NCBI GenBank assembly: GCA_900769115.1
Contig: CAAGFJ010000026.1
Location: forward strand, 1-47,354
From: Lachnospiraceae bacterium
Lineage (GTDB): Bacteria > Bacillota > Clostridia > Lachnospirales > Lachnospiraceae
Length of the DNA stretch: 47,354 nucleotides
Reading direction: 5' to 3'
Part shown: piece after piece, positions 25,256 through 33,857 of the stretch
Position numbering within the stretch: the stretch's first letter is position 1
Layout of the letters: each line of letters starts with the position of its first letter
Made by a program: the position numbers and the translations under genes
Notes under the pieces: model-generated
Told to the model about the DNA's origin: nothing
The model's input: only the letters and a program-made list of their open reading frames with translations
Database searches by the model: none

Positions 25256-25520
25256 GTAATTTATTATGCAAAAGCACGAATTTTCATTAAATTTATCACA
25301 TTTTTTATTGCACTTTATCTCCTTCTTTCTTATACCACATATCGTCCACCATCATACTGCTTCTTAATTTAAGGAATACATCATATTTTATCGGATAAAA
25401 TTATGATTTTCAATGAACACATTCGTATCTTTTATGATTTTTTTATGATTAAATATGACACAATGGTCATAATTCGCATTATTCTTGCACAGCCATCTTC
25501 TCCTAACCGCCTCCCACCCC

Positions 25521-25549
25521 TTGTCAGGTTTTCCCTAACATGATAAAAT
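25521..25549 (+). promoter_or_regulatory. Putative promoter of ppiB
   Basis: TTGTCA, 17-nt spacer, TAAAAT, with TG one base before the -10. Transcription would begin about 30 nt before the ppiB ATG. Confidence 0.65.
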
Positions 25550-25585
25550 GCGTATATTCTAACAGGCAGAAAGGATGTATATATT

Positions 25586-26107
25586 ATGGCAAATCCAATT
25601 GTAACAATCACTATGGAAAATGGCGATGTGATGAAGGCAGAGCTTTATCCGGATATCGCCCCTAACACTGTAAACAACTTTATTTCATTGGTTAAGAAAG
25701 GGTTTTATGACGGACTGATCTTCCACCGCGTCATCAAAGGATTTATGATTCAGGGTGGATGTCCGGATGGAACTGGAATGGGTGGTCCCGGCTACAGCAT
25801 CAAGGGCGAATTTGCAATGAATGGTTTTGAAAACAACTTAAAGCATACCCCTGGCGTTCTTTCTATGGCTCGTTCCATGATGCCGGATTCTGCAGGTTCC
25901 CAGATCTTTATCATGCACAAGACATCTCCTCATCTTGATGGACAGTATGCTGCATTTGGCAAGGTGACAGAAGGTCTGGACATCGTAGATAAGATCGCTT
26001 GCGTGGAGACGGATTATTATGATAAGCCTTTGGAAGAGCAAAAGATTCAGTCAATCACAGTGGAAACATTCGGTGAGGAATATCCGGATCCAATCAAAGT
26101 ACAGTAA
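25586..26107 (+). CDS. ppiB: Cyclophilin-type peptidyl-prolyl cis-trans isomerase
   Basis: 173 aa, single cyclophilin domain without signal peptide, so cytoplasmic. Active-site stretch FHRVIKGFMIQGG with the catalytic Arg, then GTGMGGPGYSIKGEF and the SAGSQIFI segment. It speeds proline isomerisation during protein folding. AAAGGA lies 10 nt before ATG. Monocistronic: own promoter and a strong terminator right after. Confidence 0.95.
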   Translation: MANPIVTITMENGDVMKAELYPDIAPNTVNNFISLVKKGFYDGLIFHRVIKGFMIQGGCPDGTGMGGPGYSIKGEFAMNGFENNLKHTPGVLSMARSMMPDSAGSQIFIMHKTSPHLDGQYAAFGKVTEGLDIVDKIACVETDYYDKPLEEQKIQSITVETFGEEYPDPIKVQ

Positions 26108-26153
26108 CAAGCTTCCTACATATCTGCATAATAGCAGATATCCCAAAACACAC

Positions 26154-26209
26154 AATGCCTATGGTTTCCTTGTAACACCTCTACGGGTTACAAGGAAATC
26201 ATAGGCATT
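26154..26209. terminator. Bidirectional terminator between ppiB and corA
   Basis: Long near-perfect stem: AATGCCTATG plus TTTCCTTGTAAC pair with GTTACAAGGAAA plus CATAGGCATT around a short loop. Plus-strand flank CTTTATATTA; minus-strand flank GTGTGTTTTG. It serves the two convergent genes. A smaller hairpin (TATCTGC / GCAGATA) lies at 26121-26140. Confidence 0.85.
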
Positions 26210-26224
26210 CTTTATATTATGCGA

Positions 26225-27166
26225 TCATAACATTTTTTTCTTCTTAAGCACCTTGAGTACAACCAGGCATACTACAAAAGTTGCCACGCAGATAATACCA
26301 AATCCAAATGGCGTCCCCACCAGTGGCACCCATTTGGCTGATACGTTCATTCCATAAAAACCGGAAATGATATTCGGAATTGCCATAACAATCGTAATCG
26401 CCGCCAGATACTTCATCACATTATTCAATCGGATATCGATCATATTCGAAAGCAGTTCTCTGGTACCATGTATAATATCCCGATAGATTACGGTCATCTC
26501 GATTGCCTGTCCATTCTCGACTTTCACATCATCTAATAAATCCTTATCCTCTGGAAACTGCCGAACACGGCTATAACGGGAAAGCCGGTCGATCACAGCT
26601 CCATTTGCCCGCAAGGAAGTTGCAAAGTATACAAGGTTTGATTCTAACTCATGCAGCATGATCAGATCTTCTTCCTTGACATCTTCCTGCGCACGTTCCT
26701 CAATCTCCGTACGCATCTTGTCGATCGTCCGCAAATACAATTGATAGACCATGCAGGAACGATACAATATCTGGTATACAAACCGCATCTGCTTCTTCGT
26801 ACTGAATTCGCGCACTGTTGAATTCACAAAATACTGCAGCACCGGTGTCTCCTCTGCACAAATAGTAACTAAAAATTCATCCAACAGCAAAATACCTAAA
26901 GGAATTGCCGTATATGCCTTCTGATCATTACGAATCTCAATAATGGGAATATCAATCAGGATCAATGTATAGTCATCCTCAATCTCCACACGGGAACTCT
27001 CATCCGCATCCATAGCGGCACGGACATCGGCAATATCAATATCAAACTTTTTAGAGATCAATTCGATCTCATCCGAGCTTGGATCAGTAAGCTGAATCCA
27101 GGAACCGGGTTCAAAGGCATGTTCTTCCCCTATCACTCTATTGTCTGTCCGATATATCTTAATCAT
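26225..27166 (-). CDS. corA: CorA-family divalent cation (magnesium) transporter
   Basis: 313 aa. Long cytoplasmic alpha/beta domain, then two C-terminal membrane helices; the signature YGMN at the end of the first (ISGFYGMNVSAKW) is intact and is followed by the short outside loop and the second helix ending in KVLKKKK. Forms a pentameric channel for Mg2+ and perhaps Co2+ or Ni2+. The start at 27166 is chosen because GGAGG lies exactly 7 nt upstream; the upstream ATG codons at 27187 and 27172 lack a spaced ribosome site. Confidence 0.92.
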   Translation of the reverse strand: MIKIYRTDNRVIGEEHAFEPGSWIQLTDPSSDEIELISKKFDIDIADVRAAMDADESSRVEIEDDYTLILIDIPIIEIRNDQKAYTAIPLGILLLDEFLVTICAEETPVLQYFVNSTVREFSTKKQMRFVYQILYRSCMVYQLYLRTIDKMRTEIEERAQEDVKEEDLIMLHELESNLVYFATSLRANGAVIDRLSRYSRVRQFPEDKDLLDDVKVENGQAIEMTVIYRDIIHGTRELLSNMIDIRLNNVMKYLAAITIVMAIPNIISGFYGMNVSAKWVPLVGTPFGFGIICVATFVVCLVVLKVLKKKKML

Positions 27167-27267
27167 ATCCATGCCTCCATTTCTCATATATGTTGTCTCT
27201 TATAACTCGATTCCTGCCCCGGATATATACCCGCTCATCTCAATGAAATTCATCTACCATATTCTAC

Positions 27268-27747
27268 TTAACCAAACAACACACCCAGACCGCTGAATAA
27301 TCCGGAGCTTACAAGCCCCATGATAATTCCCGCCAGAATAACACCCAGCAAGACTGCCGTTACGCTTGTCTTAAAATCCATATCCAGAATGCTTGCCGCA
27401 AGTGTTCCAGTCCAGGCCCCTGTTCCCGGAAGCGGGATTCCCACAAAGAACAATAATGCCCAGAACAATCCTTTTCCTGCCTTCTGCTTCAATGCTTCGC
27501 CGCCCTTATGTCCCTTTTCCAGACAAAAGGTGAAAAATTTACCGATATATTTCTTATCCTTACCCCATTCAAGAATTCTTCTCGCAAACCAGAAGATAAA
27601 TGGGACTGGTATCATATTCCCCAGAATACATATAATATATGACTGCACCATTGGCAGATGGAATCCAACCGCATACATAATGGCCCCTCGTAGTTCAATC
27701 AAAGGCACCATAGAAACCAAAAAAATGATGATATAATTTTTAAGCAT
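27268..27747 (-). CDS. Small multidrug-export family membrane protein (COG2426)
   Basis: 159 aa with four or so membrane segments and the family's conserved VPLIELRGAI near the N-terminus and GIPLPGTGAWTG in the middle. Named small multi-drug export protein (Sm_multidrug_ex) in databases, but the function is not established and the proline-rich GxPxPGTG segment recalls DedA-type proteins. Start at 27747 with AAAGGAG 5 nt upstream. Confidence 0.85.
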   Translation of the reverse strand: MLKNYIIIFLVSMVPLIELRGAIMYAVGFHLPMVQSYIICILGNMIPVPFIFWFARRILEWGKDKKYIGKFFTFCLEKGHKGGEALKQKAGKGLFWALLFFVGIPLPGTGAWTGTLAASILDMDFKTSVTAVLLGVILAGIIMGLVSSGLFSGLGVLFG

Positions 27748-27802
27748 ATAAACTCCTTTATTATACATTCTTCGCCTATTCTATGTGACGAAACACATGT
27801 TT

Positions 27803-27832
27803 ATTCTAACGCTATCCCAATTCATATGTCAA
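27803..27832 (-). promoter_or_regulatory. Putative promoter for the export-family gene
   Basis: Perfect TTGACA, 18-nt spacer and TAGAAT on the minus strand, directly after the iorB stop and about 55 nt before the next start codon. No terminator is seen after iorB. Confidence 0.6.
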
Positions 27833-28420
27833 TTATTTTGTCGCTAATTGATATCCTGCCTCTAGCGCACGCAGATTCAGCTCATAGAACCTCTCAGGCA
27901 CTTTTTCTTTAATCGCCTGCGCAATCTCCTCCACACTGATGTCAATCTCATGACAGCCGATTGCCGCTCCAAGCAGGATCACATTCAATATCTTAGCAGA
28001 ACCCAGTTCTTCCATAATCTGCTGACCATCTACGATCACAAGCCGCTTTACCTGATGTTCTAAATAATCTAACATCTCCTGTCCCTCATACTCTTTCGAC
28101 GAAAGAGACGCCGTAACCGGCTTAACTGCTTTCATAGAAACAACCGCCACTCCATCCGGTCTGAGATAATCCAAGTTCCGAACTGCTTCTGCCGGTTCAA
28201 ATGCAATCATCACATCTGCTTTCCCCTTCGGGATCAACGGAGAAAATGCCCCCTCACCAATCCGGATATGACTTGTGACACTTCCTCCACGCTGTGCCAT
28301 ACCAATCGTCTCTGCCGACCGGACCGCCTCTCCTTTTGCCATTGCCGCATAGGAGATCAGCTTCGATGCCAGCACAGTTCCCTGACCACCAACACCACAT
28401 AATATTACACTCTTACTCAT
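27833..28420 (-). CDS. iorB: Indolepyruvate ferredoxin oxidoreductase, beta subunit
   Basis: 195 aa gamma-domain subunit of the 2-oxoacid:ferredoxin oxidoreductase family: N-terminal ILCGVGGQGTVLASKLI, then RSAETIGMAQRGGSV, both typical of IorB. With IorA it converts aryl-pyruvates (from Trp, Phe, Tyr) and CoA to aryl-acetyl-CoA, CO2 and reduced ferredoxin, and can also run in reverse. The ATG at 28420 lies within the last codons of iorA (8-nt overlap). Confidence 0.94.
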   Translation of the reverse strand: MSKSVILCGVGGQGTVLASKLISYAAMAKGEAVRSAETIGMAQRGGSVTSHIRIGEGAFSPLIPKGKADVMIAFEPAEAVRNLDYLRPDGVAVVSMKAVKPVTASLSSKEYEGQEMLDYLEHQVKRLVIVDGQQIMEELGSAKILNVILLGAAIGCHEIDISVEEIAQAIKEKVPERFYELNLRALEAGYQLATK

Positions 28421-30314
28421 GCTCTCTTCCTCCTTCAATGGCATGTACCGGACACACACTCTTACAAATGCCGCATCCAAAGCAAAGGGATGGCTCGATC
28501 ACAACCTTACCATCTTCTACTGTGATTGCCGGGCACCCTAACTCCCGGATACATTTCTTACAATTAATACAAGTCTCTGCATTCACGCTGCACTGTAATT
28601 CCGGCTTAGACACCGCAATACACGGAGATTTGAAAATGATCGCTTTCACTCCCGGCTTATCTGCCACCTCTTGCACCGCAGCAATGGCATCCTCCAAGTC
28701 TAACGGATTCACCGTCCGGACTTCTGTCAGTCCCATCGCCTCTAAGATCTTCACAATACTGACCTTATTCACAATATCACCCATCATCGTCTTGCCAGTG
28801 CCCGGATGTGGCTGATGACCGGTCATCGCTGTCGTTGAGTTATCCAGCACTACCAATACCATGTCATGTTGATTGTATACGGCATTGACCACCCCTGTCA
28901 TTCCGGAAGCAAAAAATGTGGAATCTCCCACAAATGCAAAGCAGGTTGTATCCTTCTCAACTGCACCAAATCCCTGTGCCATTGTAATTCCCGCGCCCAT
29001 GCAAAGACAGGTATCTACCATATCAAGTGGCATGGCATTTCCTAATGTATAACAACCAATATCGCCACAGAACACCGCTTTACGACCTGCCATGGCACGT
29101 TTCACCGCATAGAAAGAGGCACGATGCGGGCATCCGGCACAAAGAACCGGCGGACGTACTGGCAGTTCCGGCATAGCAATATTCTCTTTGTTCCCATCCG
29201 GCTGAATGTCGCCTTCCATACAAGCCTTACCGTTCACCAACGCAAGCTGCAGGAATGCGCAAATATTCTCCTTCACGGATTCTACCGTATTCTCACCAGC
29301 CGCCTTCACACAGCCGTCCATCTTACCATGTACAGCAATTGTCCTCTGATACTTTCCTGCTGTCTGTAACAGCATTCTCTCAATATACGGATCTAATTCT
29401 TCTACCACTAATATCTGCTCTAACCCATCCAGAAAGGAAAGTGCCTGATCTTCCGGAAACGGATGTGGCGTTCCCACCTTCAGCAAACGACATACCGGAT
29501 ATTGACCGGCTTTCTCCTCTCCTAAGAAATCCCATCCAAGTTCTTCCTTCAGAATGGTAAATGCTTCCTTTACATAGGCATAACTGATTCCACCACAGGC
29601 AATACCAAGCTTCGCCGTCTTACTGCCCTCAATCTTATTATAATCCAATGTACCCAGTTCTTTCCCAATCTGTGGCAGTTCCTGCTCAATCTCCCCATGT
29701 CTGCGGAATGACAACCTCGGAAAGATTACCCAGCGATTCGAATCCTTTACAAATCCTTCTATCTCATTGTTATAATATTCTTCTTTATCCTTGACATCCA
29801 ACGATGCATATGCATGACACACTCTTGTCGTGGATCGGAAAATGACCGGTGTATGATACTGTTCTGACACCTCAAATGCCGTCTGGATCATCTCGTATGC
29901 CTCCGCTGCTGATGATGGATCGAATACCGGCAGCTTGGCAAACTGACCAAATGTTCTCGTATCCTGCTCGGTCTGCGAAGAGATCGGGCCTGGATCATCT
30001 GCAACCATTACGACCATGCCGCCCTTCACACCAACATAGGCAAGACTCATTAACGGATCACTGGCAACATTTAATCCAACCTGTTTCATCGTTACAATAC
30101 TTCTCGCACCACTATATGCAGCGGCCGCAGCAACCTCTAATCCTGCTTTCTCATTGACTGACCATTCTACATAAGTACTGCCATCATTACGCTTGGCAAT
30201 CGCCTCTAACACCTCCGTTGAAGGTGTTCCCGGATAACCGGATACCACATTGACACCTGCCGCCATCGCACCTAACGCAATGACTTCATTTCCCATCAAA
30301 AATTCTTTATGCAT
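28413..30314 (-). CDS. iorA: Indolepyruvate ferredoxin oxidoreductase, alpha subunit
   Basis: 633 aa. N-terminal pyrimidine domain (VSGYPGTPSTEVLE, EWSVNEKAGLEVAAAAAYSGAR), C-terminal TPP-binding domain (GDIGCYTLG, FVGDSTFFASGMTG, DNSTTAMTGHQPHPGTG) and at the end an 8Fe ferredoxin domain with two cysteine sets (CINCKKCIRELGC; CFGCGICKSVCP). This domain order is diagnostic of IorA. Ribosome site AAAGGTG is 8 nt before ATG. Anaerobic amino-acid metabolism. Confidence 0.96.
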   Translation of the reverse strand: MHKEFLMGNEVIALGAMAAGVNVVSGYPGTPSTEVLEAIAKRNDGSTYVEWSVNEKAGLEVAAAAAYSGARSIVTMKQVGLNVASDPLMSLAYVGVKGGMVVMVADDPGPISSQTEQDTRTFGQFAKLPVFDPSSAAEAYEMIQTAFEVSEQYHTPVIFRSTTRVCHAYASLDVKDKEEYYNNEIEGFVKDSNRWVIFPRLSFRRHGEIEQELPQIGKELGTLDYNKIEGSKTAKLGIACGGISYAYVKEAFTILKEELGWDFLGEEKAGQYPVCRLLKVGTPHPFPEDQALSFLDGLEQILVVEELDPYIERMLLQTAGKYQRTIAVHGKMDGCVKAAGENTVESVKENICAFLQLALVNGKACMEGDIQPDGNKENIAMPELPVRPPVLCAGCPHRASFYAVKRAMAGRKAVFCGDIGCYTLGNAMPLDMVDTCLCMGAGITMAQGFGAVEKDTTCFAFVGDSTFFASGMTGVVNAVYNQHDMVLVVLDNSTTAMTGHQPHPGTGKTMMGDIVNKVSIVKILEAMGLTEVRTVNPLDLEDAIAAVQEVADKPGVKAIIFKSPCIAVSKPELQCSVNAETCINCKKCIRELGCPAITVEDGKVVIEPSLCFGCGICKSVCPVHAIEGGREHE

Positions 30315-30380
30315 CTCTTATTCACCTTTATCTCAATACTTTTGCGCCCGCGAAAAATTGCGAAGCAATTATCTTCTTCT

Positions 30381-30430
30381 AAAACAAAAAATACGGAATC
30401 GCATACCGTATAAGTATACCATTCCGTATT
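30381..30430 (-). terminator. Intrinsic terminator after the Fn3 protein gene
   Basis: Minus strand: AATACGGAAT / ATTCCGTATT, 10 bp perfect, then TTTTTGTTTT. Strong stop between the Fn3 gene and iorA. Confidence 0.9.
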
Positions 30431-30459
30431 CTGTATGACAACCTAATTATGCTGCCGGA

Positions 30460-33075
30460 TTATTTTACTTTTACGCTCTTAACCTTAGATGCCTTACCCT
30501 CTACTTCTGCACCAGCCTCATTCTTAACAACCGGAACAACCTTGTAGAAGTATGTCTTACCCTTCAATACGCCTGCATCCTTGAAAGAAATGGTCTTAGC
30601 ATTCTTAGTAACACCTGCTACTGTGTATTTACCTTTCTTCTTGGTTGCACGATAAATCTTGTAGTAATCTGCAGCCTTGATCTTCTTCTTAAGCTTCAAT
30701 GTTACTTTACCCTTAGAAGCCTTAACTGACTTAATCTTTGGAGCTGTCTTAACTGCTACTGTATTCGTATAAGTTGCTCTGCCGTACTGTTTCACACCAC
30801 TTGTGCTTCCGATTACATTCTTGAAGTTATTTTCATCTAACGAAGGAGCAGACACAGCATATGCTGAATCATTTGCCTGAGGACCTGTTACCGCTGTATT
30901 GTAAGCACTCTGTACGGTTGCCTGTGTATAATAGTAATCAGTATTATAATTACCATATCCATTATAATCTGTTGCTGCTTTTGCAGTTGCCTGTACCGCT
31001 ACTACATAATAGGTATAATCAACACCTGCCTGCGGTCTGGAACCTGTTCCGCTCTTCTGAACCCTATCATCCGTAACAACCGGATTATAATAATATGACC
31101 ATTCTGTCACTGCAGTTTTACCATCTGCACCCGTTGTGGAATTCTTAACATAATAATATCCATTTCCCTCATAGATATCACCAAAGTAATCTAAAATGCT
31201 GGTTGTATTTGCATCAAATACATCACGGGAATATGAATAGTTCTGATAATGATATGTCTTCTTATCATTTAACTTATCACTCTCATGCAAATAATCACTG
31301 TAATTTGCGTTCGGATTAGCCTTATATGCAGCCACGCTCTGGTCTACCGCTGTATTCCATCCCGCTACATCAACAGCAACCGGTGTCTGTACTCCAACAT
31401 ACTCTGTTACCTGAGCTCCGCCTGACAGATCATATCCACCAATATCCTTATTATTTGCTACAGAATCACTTTTAACACGATATACACGATAATAAGCTGC
31501 TCCAGCTACCGGTGTCCAGCTAACCTGAATACCATTTGCCACCTGTTTTGCAGTAACTTTCTGTACGGTTCCGATCTCTTTGTATGTAGTAAATGTCTGT
31601 GATGCCTCACTATAACTTGTTCCATTAAATGCTTTAATACGATAATCTGTACTTGTAGATTTTACAGTTGTATTATCCGCCTTCATCGTAACCTCAGCCG
31701 GTAACACCGTCTTTGTTGCATTCTTTCCTAATGTCTGAACGGTTGTCCAGTCATACGTATCATTCTGTGCATTATATGCATATTTCTCTACAATATAACT
31801 CTTTGCTCCATATACCTTAGCCCAGGTAACCGTCTTATCACCCGTTGCTGATGTATAAGTTACCTGCGGACTAACTGAATCAAATACTAAATATGCACCA
31901 CCACTCTGCTGAACATAGCTATCTTTGTCACCTTTTACTTTCTTATCTTTTGCAATGACTGCACGAACTATGTAATAGTAGCTTCTATTTCCTGATACCT
32001 TCTTATCCACATACTTTTTCTTGCTCTTCTTAACGGTTGCAATCTTCTTATATGTAGTGTAAGAATTTGTCAAACCTTTTGAAACAGAAGATGTATACGA
32101 AGATGTATCTGCACGATAGATCTCATACTGTTTGGCACCTGCCACCTTTTTCCAGGTAAGCTGTGGCTTATTCTTATTATTGATCTTTACAACCAGATTC
32201 AAAGCACTACCCTTGGTTGTTGCCTCAATTGTCTTTTCCTTGCCATATACAACAGCATTGGTCTCTGTGTTCTTATAATATGGACGTACCTTGTAACTAT
32301 AGGTTGTCTTAGAAAGCAATCCTTTATCTGTATAAACATCAGAAGCAACCGTTGCAATCTTCTGGTATTTCTTACCCACTTTACGATAAATCTCATATCC
32401 GGTATTCTTTCCAGCAGATCCTAAAGACAGCTGTACCGATGTAGATGTAACAGATGTGCTGACATATGCCTCATTCGAAACAGTTACTTCAATTGCATTT
32501 GATGCCACCATATAGTCTGCTTCTGAAATGGTGTCCTCTGTATCGTTTGCCAACGCTGCATTATAATCTGCCTGATAACCAGCCGCATCAAACATCATTG
32601 CAACGATTTCCTTTGTTCCCGGTGTCAGACTGAATGTACTAATTGTTGTCTCGTACTTTGTATTTGGATTCGCATACGGATTCACATAATCAATATACTT
32701 TCCACCGGTAAGAACTCTTTTACCATTACTGTCAATATAATAACTTCCGTTTAACGGTTTCGTACGGTCCCCTTTATCAAACACAAAAATTCTTGTGTAA
32801 TAATTTCTTACCGTATTTCCATTTGCATCTTTAACTGCTTCCGGCACCGGTGTATAGTTAACGGTCCACGAACTAACATGCTGACCTTCTGCTACACTTT
32901 CTTTCATAGAAATCTGTGGTGCTGCGGTCAAAATAGTTGCACCGCTCTTTGTCACTTCCTGTTGTGACAATGTTGTATCTACTTTTGCTGCATAAACAGG
33001 CACTGCTAATCCTGTTACGAGTGCCATTGCCACCAATGTTGTAGATACGCCTTTTGAAAAACTAAGCTTTCTCAT
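30460..33075 (-). CDS. Secreted fibronectin type III repeat protein
   Basis: 871 aa. Signal peptide 1-29 (basic MRKLSFSK, hydrophobic core, cut near VYAAK). Several Fn3-like modules follow, recognised by the repeated Tyr-x-Ile-Tyr-Arg pattern (YEIYRKVGKKY, YEIYRADTS, YRVYRVKSD, YKIYRATKKKGKY) and Y-Y-Y-K/I-V-R-A strands. One inner region (about 590-760) is Tyr/Asn/Asp-rich and less regular. The C-terminal module is strongly basic (KVKSVKVK end), as in other wall-bound proteins of this window. No sortase motif, SLH or catalytic domain seen; probably a wall-associated or adhesion protein. Start backed by AAAGGAGG 7 nt upstream. Confidence 0.8.
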   Translation of the reverse strand: MRKLSFSKGVSTTLVAMALVTGLAVPVYAAKVDTTLSQQEVTKSGATILTAAPQISMKESVAEGQHVSSWTVNYTPVPEAVKDANGNTVRNYYTRIFVFDKGDRTKPLNGSYYIDSNGKRVLTGGKYIDYVNPYANPNTKYETTISTFSLTPGTKEIVAMMFDAAGYQADYNAALANDTEDTISEADYMVASNAIEVTVSNEAYVSTSVTSTSVQLSLGSAGKNTGYEIYRKVGKKYQKIATVASDVYTDKGLLSKTTYSYKVRPYYKNTETNAVVYGKEKTIEATTKGSALNLVVKINNKNKPQLTWKKVAGAKQYEIYRADTSSYTSSVSKGLTNSYTTYKKIATVKKSKKKYVDKKVSGNRSYYYIVRAVIAKDKKVKGDKDSYVQQSGGAYLVFDSVSPQVTYTSATGDKTVTWAKVYGAKSYIVEKYAYNAQNDTYDWTTVQTLGKNATKTVLPAEVTMKADNTTVKSTSTDYRIKAFNGTSYSEASQTFTTYKEIGTVQKVTAKQVANGIQVSWTPVAGAAYYRVYRVKSDSVANNKDIGGYDLSGGAQVTEYVGVQTPVAVDVAGWNTAVDQSVAAYKANPNANYSDYLHESDKLNDKKTYHYQNYSYSRDVFDANTTSILDYFGDIYEGNGYYYVKNSTTGADGKTAVTEWSYYYNPVVTDDRVQKSGTGSRPQAGVDYTYYVVAVQATAKAATDYNGYGNYNTDYYYTQATVQSAYNTAVTGPQANDSAYAVSAPSLDENNFKNVIGSTSGVKQYGRATYTNTVAVKTAPKIKSVKASKGKVTLKLKKKIKAADYYKIYRATKKKGKYTVAGVTKNAKTISFKDAGVLKGKTYFYKVVPVVKNEAGAEVEGKASKVKSVKVK

Positions 33076-33235
33076 ATCATGTCCTCCTTTTCTTTATCAA
33101 AACGTCCTTTCCGACGCTCTTTTAAATTGTACTCTCTGCCATTACATACCAAAAGAAAGTATTTCCTTTAAAAGTCATAATTTTATAAAGATATTTGTGT
33201 TAGTTTTTAGGCAATTCGACAGTAATCTTAAGAAA

Positions 33236-33264
33236 ATTTTAGAAATTTTACATAAAAGTTACAA
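33236..33264 (-). promoter_or_regulatory. Possible promoter of the Fn3 protein gene
   Basis: TTGTAA, 17-nt spacer, TAAAAT on the minus strand. The region is so AT-rich that chance matches are likely; a second weaker candidate (TTGTCA-17-TATTTT) lies near 33329-33358. Confidence 0.35.
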
Positions 33265-33352
33265 TTCCCGTTTAAAAAAATCCTTACGAAAGACCACTAT
33301 CACCGCTATCGCCACCATGAAGCAATACCAAAAATAATATCTTCACCTTCGT

Positions 33353-33387
33353 TTGACAACAATATTCATATTAGATATCATATATCT
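33353..33387 (+). promoter_or_regulatory. Promoter and possible operator of XRE regulator
   Basis: Perfect TTGACA (33353-33358), 17-nt spacer, TATCAT (33376-33381). An inverted repeat AGATAT-CAT-ATATCT (33373-33387) covers the -10, a good place for the regulator to repress itself. Confidence 0.65.
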
Positions 33388-33419
33388 GTAACACAAATAC
33401 TATGCGCGAGGTATCTTAT

Positions 33420-33773
33420 ATGACATTAAATTACAAAGTAATCGGAAACCGTATCCAGATACGCAGAAAACAACGGGGATACACACAGGAACAGATGGCA
33501 GAATCCTTAGACTTCTCTGTCGGCTTCATCAGTCAGGTCGAACGTGGCATCACAAAATTAAGCTTAGACAGTCTTGCAAATATCGCTGAATTCTTAGGAT
33601 GTAGCATTTCTTCGATTGTGGATGATACCAATCGCGAAGACTGCACCTACTTTCAAACCGACTTTAATTCCTTATATGAATCCCTTTCTTATGAAGATCA
33701 ACGTCTGTTTTACTATATGTTAGAGGTATATGCAAAAGATAAGCAAACAAAAAACAATAAGCAGAATGGCTAA
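33420..33773 (+). CDS. XRE-family transcriptional regulator
   Basis: 117 aa. Helix-turn-helix domain in the N-terminal 65 residues (IGNRIQIRRKQRGYTQEQMAESL, then VGFISQVERGITKLSLDSLANIAEFL), with a short C-terminal region (about 70-117) ending Lys/Asn-rich. Likely dimeric DNA-binding protein; no effector domain. Start at 33420 with GAGG 8 nt upstream; the ATG at 33402 lacks a ribosome site. Stands alone between two large secreted-protein genes on the other strand; whether it controls them is unknown. Confidence 0.87.
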   Translation: MTLNYKVIGNRIQIRRKQRGYTQEQMAESLDFSVGFISQVERGITKLSLDSLANIAEFLGCSISSIVDDTNREDCTYFQTDFNSLYESLSYEDQRLFYYMLEVYAKDKQTKNNKQNG

Positions 33774-33780
33774 ACAAATA

Positions 33781-33813
33781 AGAGGACATATCAGACCGAT
33801 ATGCCCTCTTTAT
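33781..33813. terminator. Bidirectional terminator, XRE gene and GH9 gene
   Basis: Stem AGAGGaCATATC / GATATGcCCTCT (one internal mismatch) with a 5-nt loop. Plus flank TTATTCTT; minus flank TTATTTGTTT. Ends both convergent genes. Confidence 0.8.
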
Positions 33814-33857
33814 TCTTATATTCGATTAACTTTCTGCAAAACAGCTACCATTCATTA

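Larger units (their letters stand above)
25106..25585. other. Divergent intergenic region between FHA gene and ppiB
   Basis: About 480 nt, AT-rich, with no coding frame. It holds one promoter facing each way (listed separately) and long A/T tracts around 25260-25460 (for example TTATGATTTTTTTATGATT) that could bend DNA. Nothing else recognised. Confidence 0.6.
33076..33419. other. Divergent intergenic region, Fn3 gene and XRE regulator
   Basis: 344 nt, AT-rich, with one promoter in each direction (listed separately). The Fn3 mRNA would have a leader of about 155 nt. No small gene seen. Confidence 0.6.
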
